A DNA stretch of 45,330 bases from Acanthamoeba sp. SK_2022b (taxonomy: Eukaryota > Discosea > Longamoebia > Acanthamoebidae): NCBI GenBank assembly GCA_027943245.1, contig JANDJZ010000453.1:1-45330 (forward strand), in the 5' to 3' direction. Numbering within the stretch: the first letter of the stretch is position 1; every line of letters starts with the position of its first letter. Made by a program: the position numbers and the translations under genes. Below are positions 24,219 to 36,352 of this stretch, piece after piece. Below the pieces are notes generated by a model. The model did not search any database. It was not told the origin of the DNA and saw only the letters and a list, made by a program, of their open reading frames with translations.

Positions 24219-27166
24219 ATGATGAACCGCTCTTCTCGCCTGTTGCCATTCCTGTGTCTGGTGGCATCGCTCCTCGCCTGTACGTACCCAACAAGCTAGC
24301 TTCGCAATGCAATCGTTAAATTGTTTGCTCGGCAGCTGCGGATTCGTTTGAGCCAGGACCCGACTACGTGTACGATCTCATCTACGATCACAAAACCGAT
24401 GTCAAGGCCTGTGTGCGACTTCTACATTCGGAAGGAGAAGTCGGCTGCTCATGTACCTCCCCCCAGCCCACATCCATCACCTGTGATCCGTTGGCCAAGG
24501 CTCAGGCGCCGCCATAAGCTCCAGAGGGCGGGTCCGTGGGTTCGCTGTACCCGATAGAGACCGAGGGCGAGTTCTTCGACTTCAAGGCTCACGCCTCCGC
24601 TTCTTGGACCGACCTCAAGGCCATCGTCCTCGCCGGCCACCTCTTCACCAAGTGCGCACTCCCCGTTCCTTCTCTAGCCGCAAGAAGGGAGGGGGGGGGG
24701 TGGCCCTTTGGCTCAGTTTTCGCTCACCCCCTCTCTCCTTGGATGCCTTTAGGACGATCATCGACGACCTCCACCAAACGAAAGCTGTGGTCGGTATCGC
24801 CTTGCTGCCCAGTAACGCCACCGGTTCGCGCTCCCCGCAGCCGCGTTGGACTCGCCATTGTGGGGATCGCCCTCACGCCCAGCGCGCGCTGTACGCTTTG
24901 CCCGCAGGCTACGCGTGCGGAGCCGGCAGGACGGGCTTCTCGCCCGCCGAGGCCTACCCCAACAGGAAGTGGGGCCTGCACCCGAACTCGTCCTACGAAT
25001 GGAACCCATGCGTAACCTGCTCCCCACTCACCATCGCCATCATCACCGCCATCGCCACCACTACCGCAAAGACGCGCTGCGCGCATTCGGCAGAGTTGCA
25101 CGCGCGCACCGAGAGCGACGCTCACTTGTCTTCCCCCGCGGCGCGGTGTAGGGCAACGCGTGGTTCATGGAGAAGCTGCCCTTCCCCGTGTTCGCCATCA
25201 GCGACGAGGCCGACGGGAGGGACCTCATCGCCAAGGCCAAGGAGAACAAGCGCCTCGACTCGTGGCCCAAGTGGTCCGTCGAGTTCAAGGCCTTCATGTG
25301 GGGCGCCGGCAACTCGGACATCTGCCTCCGCCGGGGCTTCTGCGATCCCATCGGCGGGGAGAGCGTGTGGGCGAGCTTTGAGGAAGGCACGCGCGCGCTC
25401 CCCCCCCCGCACTACTCGCCCCTCCTTGGGCGCAGCGTTGTGTGGGCTCACGTTTCGAGCCCCCCTCCTCCCTCCCTCTCAACCAACACTCGCTTTCCGT
25501 TCATGCAGGAGTGGATGCCGAGAGGGACATCGTGCTGGTCATGTCCCAGCTGGACAGCAACTCCATCTTCCAGGACCTGGCCCTCGGCGCCGAGGCCACC
25601 GCCAGCGGGATCACGACGCTGCTCTCCGCCATCCACGCCCTGGCCGACCAGCGCAAGCTGGAGGCCCTGCAGAACGGCTCCTACGCTCCGCCTGGTGCTC
25701 ACTTTCTCTATTTATTTATTTATTACTTAATTTATTTATATTATTTATATTATTTTCATGCCACTATTCGAGGCTTGTCCTGACTGTCCACCGTGGGTGC
25801 TGGTCCAGCGCGCGCCAAGCGTCAGCTGGTGTTTGGCTTCTGGACGGGAGAAACGTTCGGCTACGTGGGCAGCCGCCAGTTCGTGCAAGACCTGGTCCGC
25901 TTTGAGTGCAAGTCCGTGACGCACGGCGAGAACGGCCGCACGCACTGCGCCGATCCGTGGATGACCGACCTCGCGTTCAAGAACATCTCCCTCTCCCGCA
26001 TCCACGCGCTCATCGACCTCCAGCAGCTCGGCCGCCTCGACGCCCAGAGTAACGCTCCTTGCCCCCCCCCCCCTCTTTTCCTCTCTTCTCCCTCACTCAC
26101 TCGTCGTCGCTGCCACGCTCATGCGTATGGCTCTCCACCACCACCACCACCACCACCACCACCACCACCACCACCACCACCACCACCACCACCACCACCA
26201 CCACCACATCAGACCCGACCGTGTACGTCCACCGGGAGGCCACCTCGAAGGGGACCGACGAGCTGATGGAGGTCCTCGCCGCCGCCGCCTCGTCGGGCGT
26301 GAGCGTCAAGCCCGCCTTCGAGCCGGCCTTTGAGCTGCCCCCGTCGTCGCTCCACTCGTTCCTCCTGGCCAACGGCTCGCTGCCGGCCCTCCTCCTCTCC
26401 GACTTCAGCGCCGCCTACCGCAACCCGTACGACCGCGCCGCCCAACGTCGCCGGCAGGCGGAGGCGGTCTCCCTCGGCCCTGCTGACTCTCTCTCTCTCT
26501 CTCTCCCCCTCGCGCCGCAGGTATTACCAGAGCCGGTGGGACGACTGGAACAACGTCGACGTGGACAGCGTCTCCACCGCGGCCGGTCTCGTCGCTCGCG
26601 CCCTGTACCAGCTGGCGTACGACGCCGCGCCGCCCGCGACCCTCCAGCCCAACCGCACGCTGGTACGCGGTCCCTGGCCACCACGAAGCGCTCGCTCTCT
26701 CGCCAACCCCGTGGCGTCTGGTTGTGTCGCGCGCAGGTGCACGACCTGCTGGACTGTCTGGTGCGCAACAACACGTGCGCCTTGAAGAGGGACCTGCTCG
26801 GCGTCGGTAACCTCTCCCTCTCCCTCTCTCTACCCCCCACCCCCCCTCGTCCGACCAGAGATGTGGGTCGTGTTGGCTTCTCTCATCTCACGGTGAGGTA
26901 TCGCTCGGGCCTCTTGTGTGGGCGCAGTGGAGGCGTCCAATCCGCCGACGGGCTACGCCGGCCTCTATCGGCACGACCGGGCCGCCTATAGCATCAACGC
27001 GCTGCTCGTCCATCAGTTCCTGAACTGGGCCGCCTCCCCTCAGTACTACATGCCCGCGCACCTGCACGCCAACTGCTCGACCAGCTCGCACTGCCCCTCG
27101 GGCGTATGCCTCTCCCACCTCGCTCTCATACATCGCCTCTCTGCACACACACACACACACACACAC

Positions 27167-27235
<69 letters not shown>

Positions 27236-27704
27236 AGCTCATGTCGTTGTTGTCGTTGTCGTGGCGTGGGCGCTCACACCCACTGCGCAGCTCAACATGG
27301 AGTGTCTGAGCGGCGTGTGTAGGAACAGCAGCGTCTTCTTCCACGACGCGGCGCCGTTCGGCATCGAATGGGACGCCAACTGGGCGCAGTGGCAGTACTC
27401 GGGGGGCCTCTTCCTCGGCGTCCACCCGCAGCCGCTGTGGACCGAGCCCAAGTACGTCGATCGTCTACTTTGCCTCGCGTGGGTTGGCTCACGGCGCCCC
27501 TTGTTCTCTCAAACCAGGTGGGACACGCCAACGCTGCGCGTGTTCAAGAGGGAGCAGTTCATCATCGAGGTCCTCACGCTCGTGTTTGGCCTGCTCGTCT
27601 CCGGCGTCGCGCTGGGCTTCTTCTGGCTCGCGAGGCGGTCGCTCAACGCCCGCTTCGCCGCCGTGCCCTCCTCCTCCTCTTCCTTGTCGGTGGACGAGTC
27701 GTGA
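24219..27704 (+). CDS. Nicastrin (gamma-secretase subunit)
   Basis: Fourteen exons: 24219-24279, 24336-24452, 24519-24651, 24753-24823, 24908-25011, 25152-25386, 25509-25694, 25809-26048, 26213-26426, 26521-26662, 26737-26806, 26928-27103, 27291-27451, 27518-27704; 698 residues (human nicastrin 709). It begins with a signal peptide (RLLPFLCLVASLLACS). The ectodomain contains CVRLLHSEGEVGCS, the aminopeptidase-like domain and FWTGETFGYVGS, matching the human GETFDYIGS motif whose Glu lies in the substrate-binding region (Glu317 here). YYQSRWDDWNNV and GLVARALYQLA are also nicastrin-like. One membrane helix near the C-terminus (IIEVLTLVFGLLVSGVALGF) leads to a short tail. Several N-x-S/T glycosylation sites are present. 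Nicastrin gates substrates for presenilin in intramembrane proteolysis. Intron 6 has a GC donor. Alternative Met at 24222. Confidence 0.93.
26136..26208. repeat. (CAC)n trinucleotide tract in nicastrin intron 8
   Basis: About 24 CAC units just before the acceptor at 26211-26212. It reads as poly-His, poly-Thr or poly-Pro in the three frames but is spliced out in this model. Confidence 0.95.
27144..27229. repeat. (CA)n microsatellite in nicastrin intron 12
   Basis: About 40 CA units with two CACCACA interruptions, inside the intron 27104-27290. Confidence 0.95.
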
Positions 27705-28448
27705 TCGTTCAAGCGATCCATCGACTTCGTGTGCTGTATTTATTTTTCCCCCCTTTCTCTTCACGCTTCTTGTGAATACACTCCCTTTCATTTTTTTTGG
27801 TGATAAATCTAAATAAAACGATATAAGTATTCATTTGTGGTTTAGAGGTCCGCACACGGCGCTCCACATCGTCATCGGCACGGAGGGTGGATGCATCCTC
27901 CAGGAAAGCTGCGTGTGTGGTGCGGCGTGAATAGTTTCTGTCTTTCTGACCTCCTCCGCCCAACTTGTGCATAAAAGGACAGGACAGGATTGTGCGCGAT
28001 CGCGTGACGACACAGAAGCTCAACTATCTCTCTCTCTCCCTCTCCACTCCCAAAAGCATGGATAGTTGGCCAGAGGGACAAGTACACATACATCAGCCGC
28101 AGCCATCCCCATCCTTGTTGGATGTTGAGGCCTGGTCATGTGTGGAGAGCAGGTTCCGGTTCATGAGAGCAACAGCAGCAGCAGGAAGACCATTTCTTCG
28201 AGCTCTTCTCAAGAACTTATTTACCCCGGTAGACCCACCACCTCCCTCCCTCCCCAATCCTCTTACTTTTGAGGCACATCTTTCGTGCTTGTCTCCCATG
28301 CGCCGGGCCGGGGCGTTGGCGGGAAAGAAACCTGTGCGCACGCAGGCACAAAAATGCAACCTGCTCTACTCTTGTCGTGGTGTTTGTTTCTCTTTTGCCA
28401 CAAACCGCGACCGCCTACACGCTGCTGCTTCTCCTTCTTCGATCGATC
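27705..28448. other. Intergenic region downstream of nicastrin
   Basis: 744 bp. AATAAA at 27812-27817 ends the nicastrin transcript. The rest has short frames on both strands without recognisable features; it presumably carries the promoter and leader of the next small gene. Confidence 0.5.
27812..27817 (+). terminator. Poly(A) signal of nicastrin
   Basis: AATAAA in an AT-rich stretch 108 nt after the stop codon. Confidence 0.65.
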
Positions 28449-28822
28449 ATGAAACTTCTCCATGCCCTACCACAGAAGCAGCTGAGGAATAGGAAGTACA
28501 ACAAACTCGTGGCCGGAGCACGCCGCTTGAACGTCCAGCTGGGCACAGCAACGAGTGCTGAAGCAAAGCGCCATGTGTATGCCTGGTATGCGTGTGTGCT
28601 CAAGTGGAGCTTGGCCAAGGGAGGTCGCAAGCTCTACCTGTATGACTGCGATGTTCTGGAATCAACCCTCTCTACAATGTGGCACGATTCCGAACTCTAT
28701 GAGTTTCTGGTACGTATGCAAAAGAACGTCACGAATGGAAAGGCACTAACAACCTGTCAGTGCTTCAGGCATACCTCAAGACCGACGCCTCCTGCCACAT
28801 CACAGATTGTGGCTTCAGATGA
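28449..28822 (+). CDS. Unidentified small basic protein (about 104 residues)
   Basis: Exon 1 28449-28709 begins MKLLHALPQKQLRNRKYNKL and contains KRHVYAWYACVLKWSLAKGG and YLYDCDVLESTLSTMW. With the acceptor at 28767-28768, exon 2 encodes AYLKTDASCHITDCGFR and stops at 28822. An alternative acceptor at 28759-28760, or no splicing, keeps another frame open to 28973 and gives an acidic Glu-rich tail instead. I do not recognise a family. The product is rich in Lys, Arg and aromatic residues, with several Cys. The open frame extends upstream to 28269, but that part looks like leader. A poly(A) signal at 29006-29011 supports a transcription unit. Confidence 0.5.
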
Positions 28823-29005
28823 CTGGTCGCTTGCCCCAGGTCTCTTGGTCGGAGAGGAGGAGGAGGAGGAAGCGGATGAAGAGCATGCAGGCGGCGGCCT
28901 TGGCTTTGCTCAGGCCTTGACGACTACTAGCTTGGTCCGTGCAGTTCCTACAAGTCTCTTGGTCTATCTCTAGTACAGCAATCACTCAACCGAGGCTTCA
29001 AAGAA

Positions 29006-29011
29006 AATAAA
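29006..29011 (+). terminator. Poly(A) signal of the small gene at 28449
   Basis: AATAAA 33-180 nt after the two possible stop codons. Confidence 0.5.
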
Positions 29012-29427
29012 GCCAGCTCCCTGTGTCGCACTTGATCAGCATCATGACTCGCCCAAGGAAGCGCACGCACTCTTAAGCTCAAGATCCAGCGCAACTCGCT
29101 CGCTGCGCCTGTCCGCCGTCTTGACGTCGTTGCCCCTCCTGTAGGCTCGCGACACCAAGAGCCATGTCGGCCAGACACACACACCTCGCATACGTCGCAT
29201 GCCAGACGCAGAAAAGGGACGGAGCTGCAAATCTGGCGAAAACTCGCTTGGATGCACCGGAGCTGATGCTCTTGATCGCCATGCCCCACTTGGCGCAGAT
29301 GACGCTACTCGTCGCGGCGGCAGCGAGACACCTCATAAAGCCAGTCCCCCACAAGGAAGCACAGAAGCAAGCGGTATCAGAACCCGCAGAAGATAAACAC
29401 TCAACGCCAGTTAACCAGCTACAACGT

Positions 29428-30943
29428 ATGGAGGCCAAGGAGCATCGGGAGGGAGCGCCAGCAGAAGGGCACGCCGAACACGCGCGGAAGGCGTGCGGTG
29501 CCACCAAACACGAGGGCGAGTACCTGCCCATAGAAGACCACGGCATCATCGGCAACATGCGCACCGTCGCCCTGGTGGGCCGCGACACCAACATCGACTG
29601 GCTGTGTTTCCCGCACTTTGACGTACCTCTCCCCTCTTCCGCGTAGAGGTCCTCCTTAACCCCCCAGGTCGCTGTCCCCGTGACCTTCGCCAGAGCCCTT
29701 CCGTGTTCGGCAGCCTGTTGGACAGCAGGAAAGGAGGCCACTGGTCCATCACTCCGGTTGGCACCGAAGGAGCGCACTACAAGCAGTACTACTGGTGCGT
29801 GCTGCCCCCCCCTCAAGGAGGAGGAGAAAAAGATGGTCGAGTCGTCGTGACACTGGGGCGGCGATGGTATCGGGTGGGGCGCGAGACAGGCTGGACACCA
29901 ACGTGCTGGTCACCCGCATATCGACAGTGGACGGTATCGCGCAGGTGGTGGACTACATGCCCGTGGGCGAGAAGGGGCTGCGCGTCGATGGCTCCAACAC
30001 GCATAACGCAGTCATCCGCCAGCTCTCCGGTACCTCGCCCCCCCCCTCTCCCCATCCCGCGCAGCCTCGCCACTCCAGGGCCCGCACTCACGCAGCTCGG
30101 CTTCAGTGGTCCACGGGAAGATGTGCTTCAAGATGGAGTGCAAGCCGGCCTTCAACTACGCCCGAGACTCGCACGAAGCGCAGAAGAACGGGTGTGGCGT
30201 CCGTTTCCGGTCAAAGTCGCTCAACCTCTGCCTCCTGTCTCCCATCGGTACGGCCTCAACCCCCTCCCCCTCCCTCTCCTCTAACCTTCCCGTCAACACG
30301 CGTGGCCTTTCGCAAACGGCGCGGTCGCCTCTTTGTTCGAAAAGACCTGGAGGTAGAGGACGGCGCCGCGCTGGGGCAGATCTGCATGGAGGAGGGAGAC
30401 AAGAAGGTCAACTTCATCCTGTGCGACGTAGAGGAAAACCACCACGAGGCCTGCTACAAAGGTAGCCGGATATCGCACTACTTGGAACACGCAGCGGCGA
30501 TAGACTAACTGGCCACATCAGTGTCGACCAAACAGGTGTTTGAGAGCACGATCGAGTACTGGCACAAGTGGCTCTCGCAGTGCACCTACAAAGGCACGAC
30601 CAAGCCACGATCCGGCATCACACTGTGGTGTTGTTGCTGAATGGGGGTTGACAGGTCGGTGGCGCGAGATGGTGTACCGATCGGCGCTGGTCATGAAGCT
30701 GCTCACGTTCGCTCCCACGGGCGCCATCGTGGCCGCTCCCACGTGCTCTCTTCCCGAAGGTCGCTGTGCTCCTCTTTGTCGTCGCCCCGTCTCGCTACTC
30801 ACATGCATGCGTGGACCTTGCACCTGTGACCACAGCTTTGGGAGGCGAACGAAACTGGGACTACCGCTACACGTGGCTGCGCGACGCTGCCTTCACGCTA
30901 TACGGTTTCCTCAGGATTGGATTCCACAAGTACACACACACTT

Positions 30944-31019
<76 letters not shown>

Positions 31020-32524
31020 GGAGAGGGAGAGAGCAAGTAAGCGTTCAACACGGTGATAGCTTGCTCACTCTCGGGGATCATGTTTGGCAGGGAGGCGAGC
31101 GCGTTCATGAGCTACCTGGAGGCTAGATGCAAGGAGGTGGACGAGAGGGGCGGACAGTTGCAGCCGCTGTACGGCATTCACGGAGAGAGCGAGCTGCACG
31201 AATTTGAGCTCGATCATTTGGAAGGCTACAAAGGTGGGCAACGCCACTCAGCTCTCTCTCTCTCTCCTCTCGGCAAGTGTCGTCTGCGTTTAACTGATGT
31301 CTGTCGAGCGGGTTGCTCACAGGCTCACGTCCCGTTCGCGTCGGTAACGGAGCCTACAACCAAGTGCAGATGGATATCTACGGGGAGCTGCTGGTTCGTT
31401 TCTTGTCTTGGATGACCGATAGGGGGAGTAGGAGGTGGAAGTTGACATGTGACGTGCGACGCAGGACTCGGTGTACATCTACAACAAGTTCTCTCCCATC
31501 AGCTACGACCTGTGGTGCTACATACGCAAGATCGTCGACTTCGTAGCGGATAACTGGCACCTCAAGGACCATGGTGCCTGGGCCTTTCCTCAGCTTCGTT
31601 ATGCGGCGTATTTCGCTACTTACCTTGGCGCTCGCGTGCCTGCTCTATCCTGCCCCTAGGGATGTGGGAGGTGCGCAATTCGAAGCAGCACTTCGTGTAC
31701 TCGAAGGTGATGATGTGGGTGTGCCTGGATCGCGGCGTGCGGCTGGCCGACAAGTACTCCAAGTCGGCCCTCAACAAAGAGAAGTGGCAGCGGAGCAGAG
31801 ACCAGCTGTACGAGGTAAAGCCAACTGTTACCAAAGCCACGACTCGCGCTTGTGGCCGCTGCGATTTCTCAAGAGGCCAGTGGCGATGCCTGTTCGTTTG
31901 ATCAGGAGATCATGGAGAAGGGATACGACACCAAGATCCAGTCGTTTGTCATGCACTACGGATGCGACACTCTAGACGCCTCGATGCTGATCCTGCCGCT
32001 GGTCTTCTTCATCTCGCCGACCGATCCTCGCATGTTGTCCACCATCAAGTGCATCGATCGCTCTCCCGCCAAGGTATCTCTGCTCTTTCAAGCCAGCTAT
32101 CCGTCAGGTGGGCCAGTAACATGCTCGGATACATCAGGGTGGCCTTGCCTCCGACACGTTGGTCTATCGCTACAATACGGAAGCGGGAAAGGATGGCCTC
32201 AGCGGAGGCGAGGGCACCTTCAACATGGTGAGCCCTCTCTGCTCTGTTGTGGAGTCGTTCTTGCTCTTCTTGACGTCTTCAATGTGTGCTACGCAGTGCA
32301 CGTTCTGGCTGATCGAAGCCTTGGCGCGTGCGGGGGACAAGGACTGCACGAAGCTGAGGGAGGCCCAGCTCAAGTTCGAGGAGATGCTCACCTACGCCAA
32401 CCATCTCGGCCTCTACGCCGAGCAGACCGGCTACACGGGGTTGGCCCTGGGCAACTTCCCACAGGCGTTCACTCACCTCGCCCTCATCAGCGCCGCCTTC
32501 AACCTCGACAAGCGCCTCGGCTGA
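29428..32524 (+). CDS. Glycoside hydrolase family 15 (glucoamylase/trehalase-like)
   Basis: Fifteen exons: 29428-29622, 29694-29794, 29890-30029, 30107-30247, 30345-30461, 30522-30593, 30655-30759, 30836-30929, 31091-31233, 31323-31393, 31465-31573, 31660-31814, 31906-32073, 32138-32227, 32297-32524; 642 residues. The GH15 fold is clear: [100 protein letters not shown] and [13 protein letters not shown]. Likely catalytic glutamates lie in [14 protein letters not shown] and in [19 protein letters not shown]. This layout matches bacterial-type GH15 enzymes, some of which are trehalases; alpha-glucan or trehalose hydrolysis is inferred. No signal peptide is seen, so it is probably cytosolic. An upstream in-frame ATG at 29164 would add 88 poorly conserved residues. 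Intron 6 has a GC donor. Confidence 0.9.
30933..31030. repeat. (CA)n-(GA)n microsatellite in GH15 intron 8
   Basis: About 33 CA units then GA units, inside the intron 30930-31090. Confidence 0.95.
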
Positions 32525-32741
32525 CGTAGAGTCTTCGTGGTTTTGCCGGCGCATTTGGCTTCCTCTACACGGAATTCAGCGTTCCCGAAAAATATACAGA
32601 AAAAGAAAAGAAATGTTTTTGTCGACGGGTAGAACGAGAACGCAGCTGGGTGTTGGTTCAGTCTCCCACAATTGCGGGAGCTTGCTGAGGTGGACCTTGC
32701 CCCATCTACTGCATCTATTGTGGGTTGGGCCCTGGGGAAAT

Positions 32742-34805
32742 ATGGAATTCGAGCAGCTGGAAGCCGAGGCGCAGAATCTGACGACGGACAATGAGAAGCT
32801 AGCACAGGTCCTTCGAGCGAGCGTGCTTGAGGATGACGACAATCTCGATGCGATTGAAGATTCCGAGATACTGGGAACGGACGAGGAAGATGAAGGTGAA
32901 GACGAGGAGGAAGAGGATGGCCTGCAAGATGAGCAAGCGGCAGCGGCAGCCATGGAACATCTTGGCACTATGCAGTCCTACCCGCCCCTTCCTTCCGGCG
33001 ACTACGCGCATCTGCAGCACGACCGAAGCACCATGTACGGCGAGCCCATCTATCACATGGTTGCGCCATCCCCCGACGTTTCCGTCCTCCACGACGGCAC
33101 TTCGACGTCTGTTTCGGTTCCACGCGTTGACATAGGCGAGATCCGCCGCGCCCTTGCTCTCAATCTACAATATCGAGTACGTGTGCTGGGGTGGCTTGGT
33201 CGTGCTGTTTTGCACTCGCTTGGTCTCACCTCCCTCCTCTCTGCCCCGACACAGGAAACGCTGAAGCAGCAGTTGAAGAACATCGAGGAAGCGAGGGCTC
33301 GCAATGCCGAGTACCAACGAAAGATCAAGGCCCTCATTGTACACAGCCAGAAGAAGACCGCACGCAAGCCGGGCAAGCGCTCCTTTACCGCTCCCTACTT
33401 TGCCACTATCGCCGGAGAGGTGCGCGCTCGATTACGTGGGTAGTACCGCGAGGCCCGGCGGCTAACCTTTCCCACGCTACCACCAGGTCCCTCCCGATAA
33501 CCGCGACACCCTCAAGCGTAGGGACTACCTCAAGCGCATGCCGACCGGATTCAAGTGCAAGAAATGTACGCCGCTGCGTTCCGGCGAGCCCCTGCTCTCT
33601 TTCAATGTGTATGCTCGCGCGCGTGCTGCCCCATACTGACGCGACTCATCTACAGGGAACCAGAGCGAGGAGAACTCTCTCGCGAGCGGCGTTCGCACGA
33701 TGAATCAGGGCATCTTGTGGGCTCAAATGATGGAGAGGTAATGCCCATCTCGCTTTTTTGTTGTTTGTTTTGTTTGTTGGAGGAGGTGAGCCTGACCGTG
33801 TGTCGTTCCAGGTCCCAGGCCAGGACGTCCGAAGAGTTGCAGCGGGAAAGGGAGGCCATCAAGCGCATACCACCCGACCAACTCGAAATCAACTTGGAGG
33901 GCCTGGACTGGGAAGTGCTCGCCAAAGTGCACGTAAGTAGAACAGCCGCACGGCCCCCTGGCGGAGAGAGGGAGCTTCTCATCCCACTCTCGACTTTGTT
34001 CGCTCACGGGTCTCGCTTGTGTTGTGTTGCGCTCGTCTGCCACACACACACGCACAGGTACCGACGCGGTCAGCCATGGATTGCAAGATCCATTGGACGC
34101 AGGTCATGCATCCCGACGTCAACAAGAAGAAGTTCACCAAGGAAGAAGACCAGCGCCTGCTCGCGTTGGCCAACGAGCACAAGGGCCACAACTGGCAAGC
34201 CATTGCCGAGCGCTTGGGGGTACTGCATGACCACCATCCGTGTCGTTTATCTATTTTATATTTCGATATAAATATAAATAATAGATGATAATAATTATTA
34301 TCTAATATTATAATAATATTAGAGATGGCTAACGTATACTGATTCTCGTCTCGGCGCAGACCAATCGCACCGCGGCACAGTGCATGCAGCGCTATCAGCG
34401 TAGCCTCAACACAAACATCATGCGAGGGTAGGCCCTGCTCCGCCCTCTATCGCATTCAATCGCCGGTGGGCTGATCGACTGGCCGGTCGACTGACCCGAT
34501 GCCCGTTCATCGAATACAGGAAATGGACGAAGCAGGAGGACAAGGAGCTGATCGAAGCGGTTCGACTCTGCGGCAACAAGAACTGGCAGCAGGTGGCCCA
34601 CTGCCTCAAAGATCGTACGGGTCAGCAGTGCCTCCACAGATGGCAGAAGACCCTCAACCCCGACATTCGCAGAGGGCGTTGGAGCCCGCTCGAGGACATG
34701 GTGCGCTTCCCCTGCCGCCCTCCTCCAACCCCTCTTCCACCTGCAAGCTTGCGGAGTGAGCGCGAGGCCTTTTGGTTCGCTGGTATAGCTAACTTTCGGC
34801 GCCTG

Positions 34806-34866
<61 letters not shown>

Positions 34867-36352
34867 ACTGTGTAGATGCTCACGCTGGCTGTCAAGGCCT
34901 ACAGCGAAAACCTGAGCTGGGTCAAGGTGCAAACGCAAGTGCCGGGGCGCACCGACGTGCAGTGTCGCGAGCGTTGGGTCAACATCCTCAACCCCGCGTT
35001 GAACGTTGGCCCGTGGACCGAGGAGGTGTGCATGACCTCTGTCCATGAACGCGTTGCTTTAAACCACCGCGTTTTCTTACCCGCTCCCCCTCCTCCTCCT
35101 CCTCCATGCTCTCCGTGGCGTGCCCTGCGTGCAGGAAGACGAAAAGCTCAGGCGGCACGTGGAAGCCCACGGGGCGGGCAAGTGGTCGGAGATCGCCAAG
35201 GTCCTGCATCCGCGCACCGACAACCAGTGCTGGCGGAGGTGGAAGAGCATCAACTCGGGGCCGGAGCTGGCCAACTACAGGAGGACTGTACACAAGAAGA
35301 AAAAGGTGTCCACCTCCACCACCACCTCCTCCTCGCCTGTGTCGACCTCTGGGTCGAGAGTTGGAGGGGAGATTCTCACCCGGAAACCTCGCCTCGCGCT
35401 TTCCCTGTGTCCCAGGCTCTGGTCAACAACTTTGTCGGGCGGGAGAAGGAGCGCTCGGACCTCACGATCGGCGATTTCGTGGGCGATGACGACGAGCAGG
35501 CGGAGCCGGAGCAACAACCGCGACAGGAGCCTCAGCCTCCTCAGGTAACCAACCAAAATCTCCTCTCTCTCTCCGCTCTCTCTCTCTCTCTCTGTTGGTC
35601 CACTCTGGTCGACTGACGCTGTCTCGTGTGAACCGACAAAGCCTCCACCGCAGGCGAAGCCTCCATCGCCAACGCCCGATTCCATGCGCTCTCTGTCGCC
35701 CGTGCCCCTTTCTCTGCCCCTCAGCGTGCTCACCGGTGTGGACGCGTCGGTCTTGCCCACCTTTACCACCCCAGCACGGCCGAGGCCGCTCGACATCGTC
35801 ATCTTGCCCATGGAGGAGCCCACCCCGCAGGGCAACGCGGACGGCGACGGCGGCGACGGCGATGACGGCGGCGAGGAGGAGCAAGGCGAGAACGAATCCA
35901 CGGCCAGCAGCACGAAGAAGAAGAGGGGGGACAGCGCGAGCACCCGCGGAAGGAAACGCAAGGCCGTCACGAGGAAAGCGGCGGCCTCGCCGGAGGAGGA
36001 GACCACCGCGAAGAAGGCGAGGGGCAAGAGGGCCTCCTCGAAGCCGACGAAGGAGACAGCGGCGGCGGCAACGACCAAGGAGAAGGCGCCGGCCAAGCGC
36101 GGCAGGAAGAGGAAGGCCGCGTCGGACGACGGCGAGGCGTCTGATGGCGAGTTCGCAGCGCCCGCAGCGCCCGCGCCGCGGAAGAGAGGGCGGGCCAGGC
36201 AGGCGGCGGACGCCGCTCCGGCCACCGAGCCCGCGTCGACACAGACAGAGGAGTCGGAGACGCCGTCGGTCGACAGCGTTGGCGGAGAGGAGCAGCCGAC
36301 GAGGCGGTCCGCCAGGGTGCCCAAGAAGCGAAAGGCGTACGAGGAGGATTGA
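32742..36352 (+). CDS. SNAPC4-like (SNAP190) multi-Myb protein
   Basis: Twelve exons: 32742-33176, 33255-33419, 33487-33565, 33656-33737, 33812-33932, 34058-34219, 34360-34427, 34520-34700, 34876-35025, 35135-35305, 35416-35544, 35642-36352; 817 residues. An acidic N-terminus (EDEGEDEEEEDG) is followed by coiled-coil and four and a half Myb repeats: a half repeat (LDWEVLAKVH, SAMDCKIHWTQV), then KFTKEEDQRLL, GKWTKQEDKELIEAV, GRWSPLEDMMLTLAV and GPWTEEEDEKLRRHV. This 4.5-repeat plan is diagnostic of the largest SNAPc subunit, which binds the proximal sequence element of snRNA promoters. The C-terminus is Lys/Ala-rich with AT-hook-like cores (RGRKRK, KRGRKRK, KRGRAR). A multi-Myb regulator of another kind is the main alternative. 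An upstream frame is open to 32613, but MEFEQLEAEA is preferred. Confidence 0.87.
34233..34322. repeat. AT-rich palindromic island in SNAPC4 intron 6
   Basis: A nearly GC-free block in a GC-rich region. It holds a perfect 16-bp palindrome (34287-34302) and an adjacent near-perfect 21-bp one (34302-34322), both inside the intron 34220-34359. Confidence 0.85.
34806..34864. repeat. (GT)n microsatellite in SNAPC4 intron 8
   Basis: About 29 GT units, ending 10 bp before the acceptor at 34874-34875. Confidence 0.95.

Noticed and set aside
26121..26333. Poly-histidine protein
   Set aside because: It is the (CAC)n intron of nicastrin; the nicastrin frame is restored only by splicing 26048 to 26213.
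29164..29427. Longer N-terminus for the GH15 protein
   Set aside because: The 88 extra residues have no GH15 similarity and no targeting signal; kept only as an alternative.
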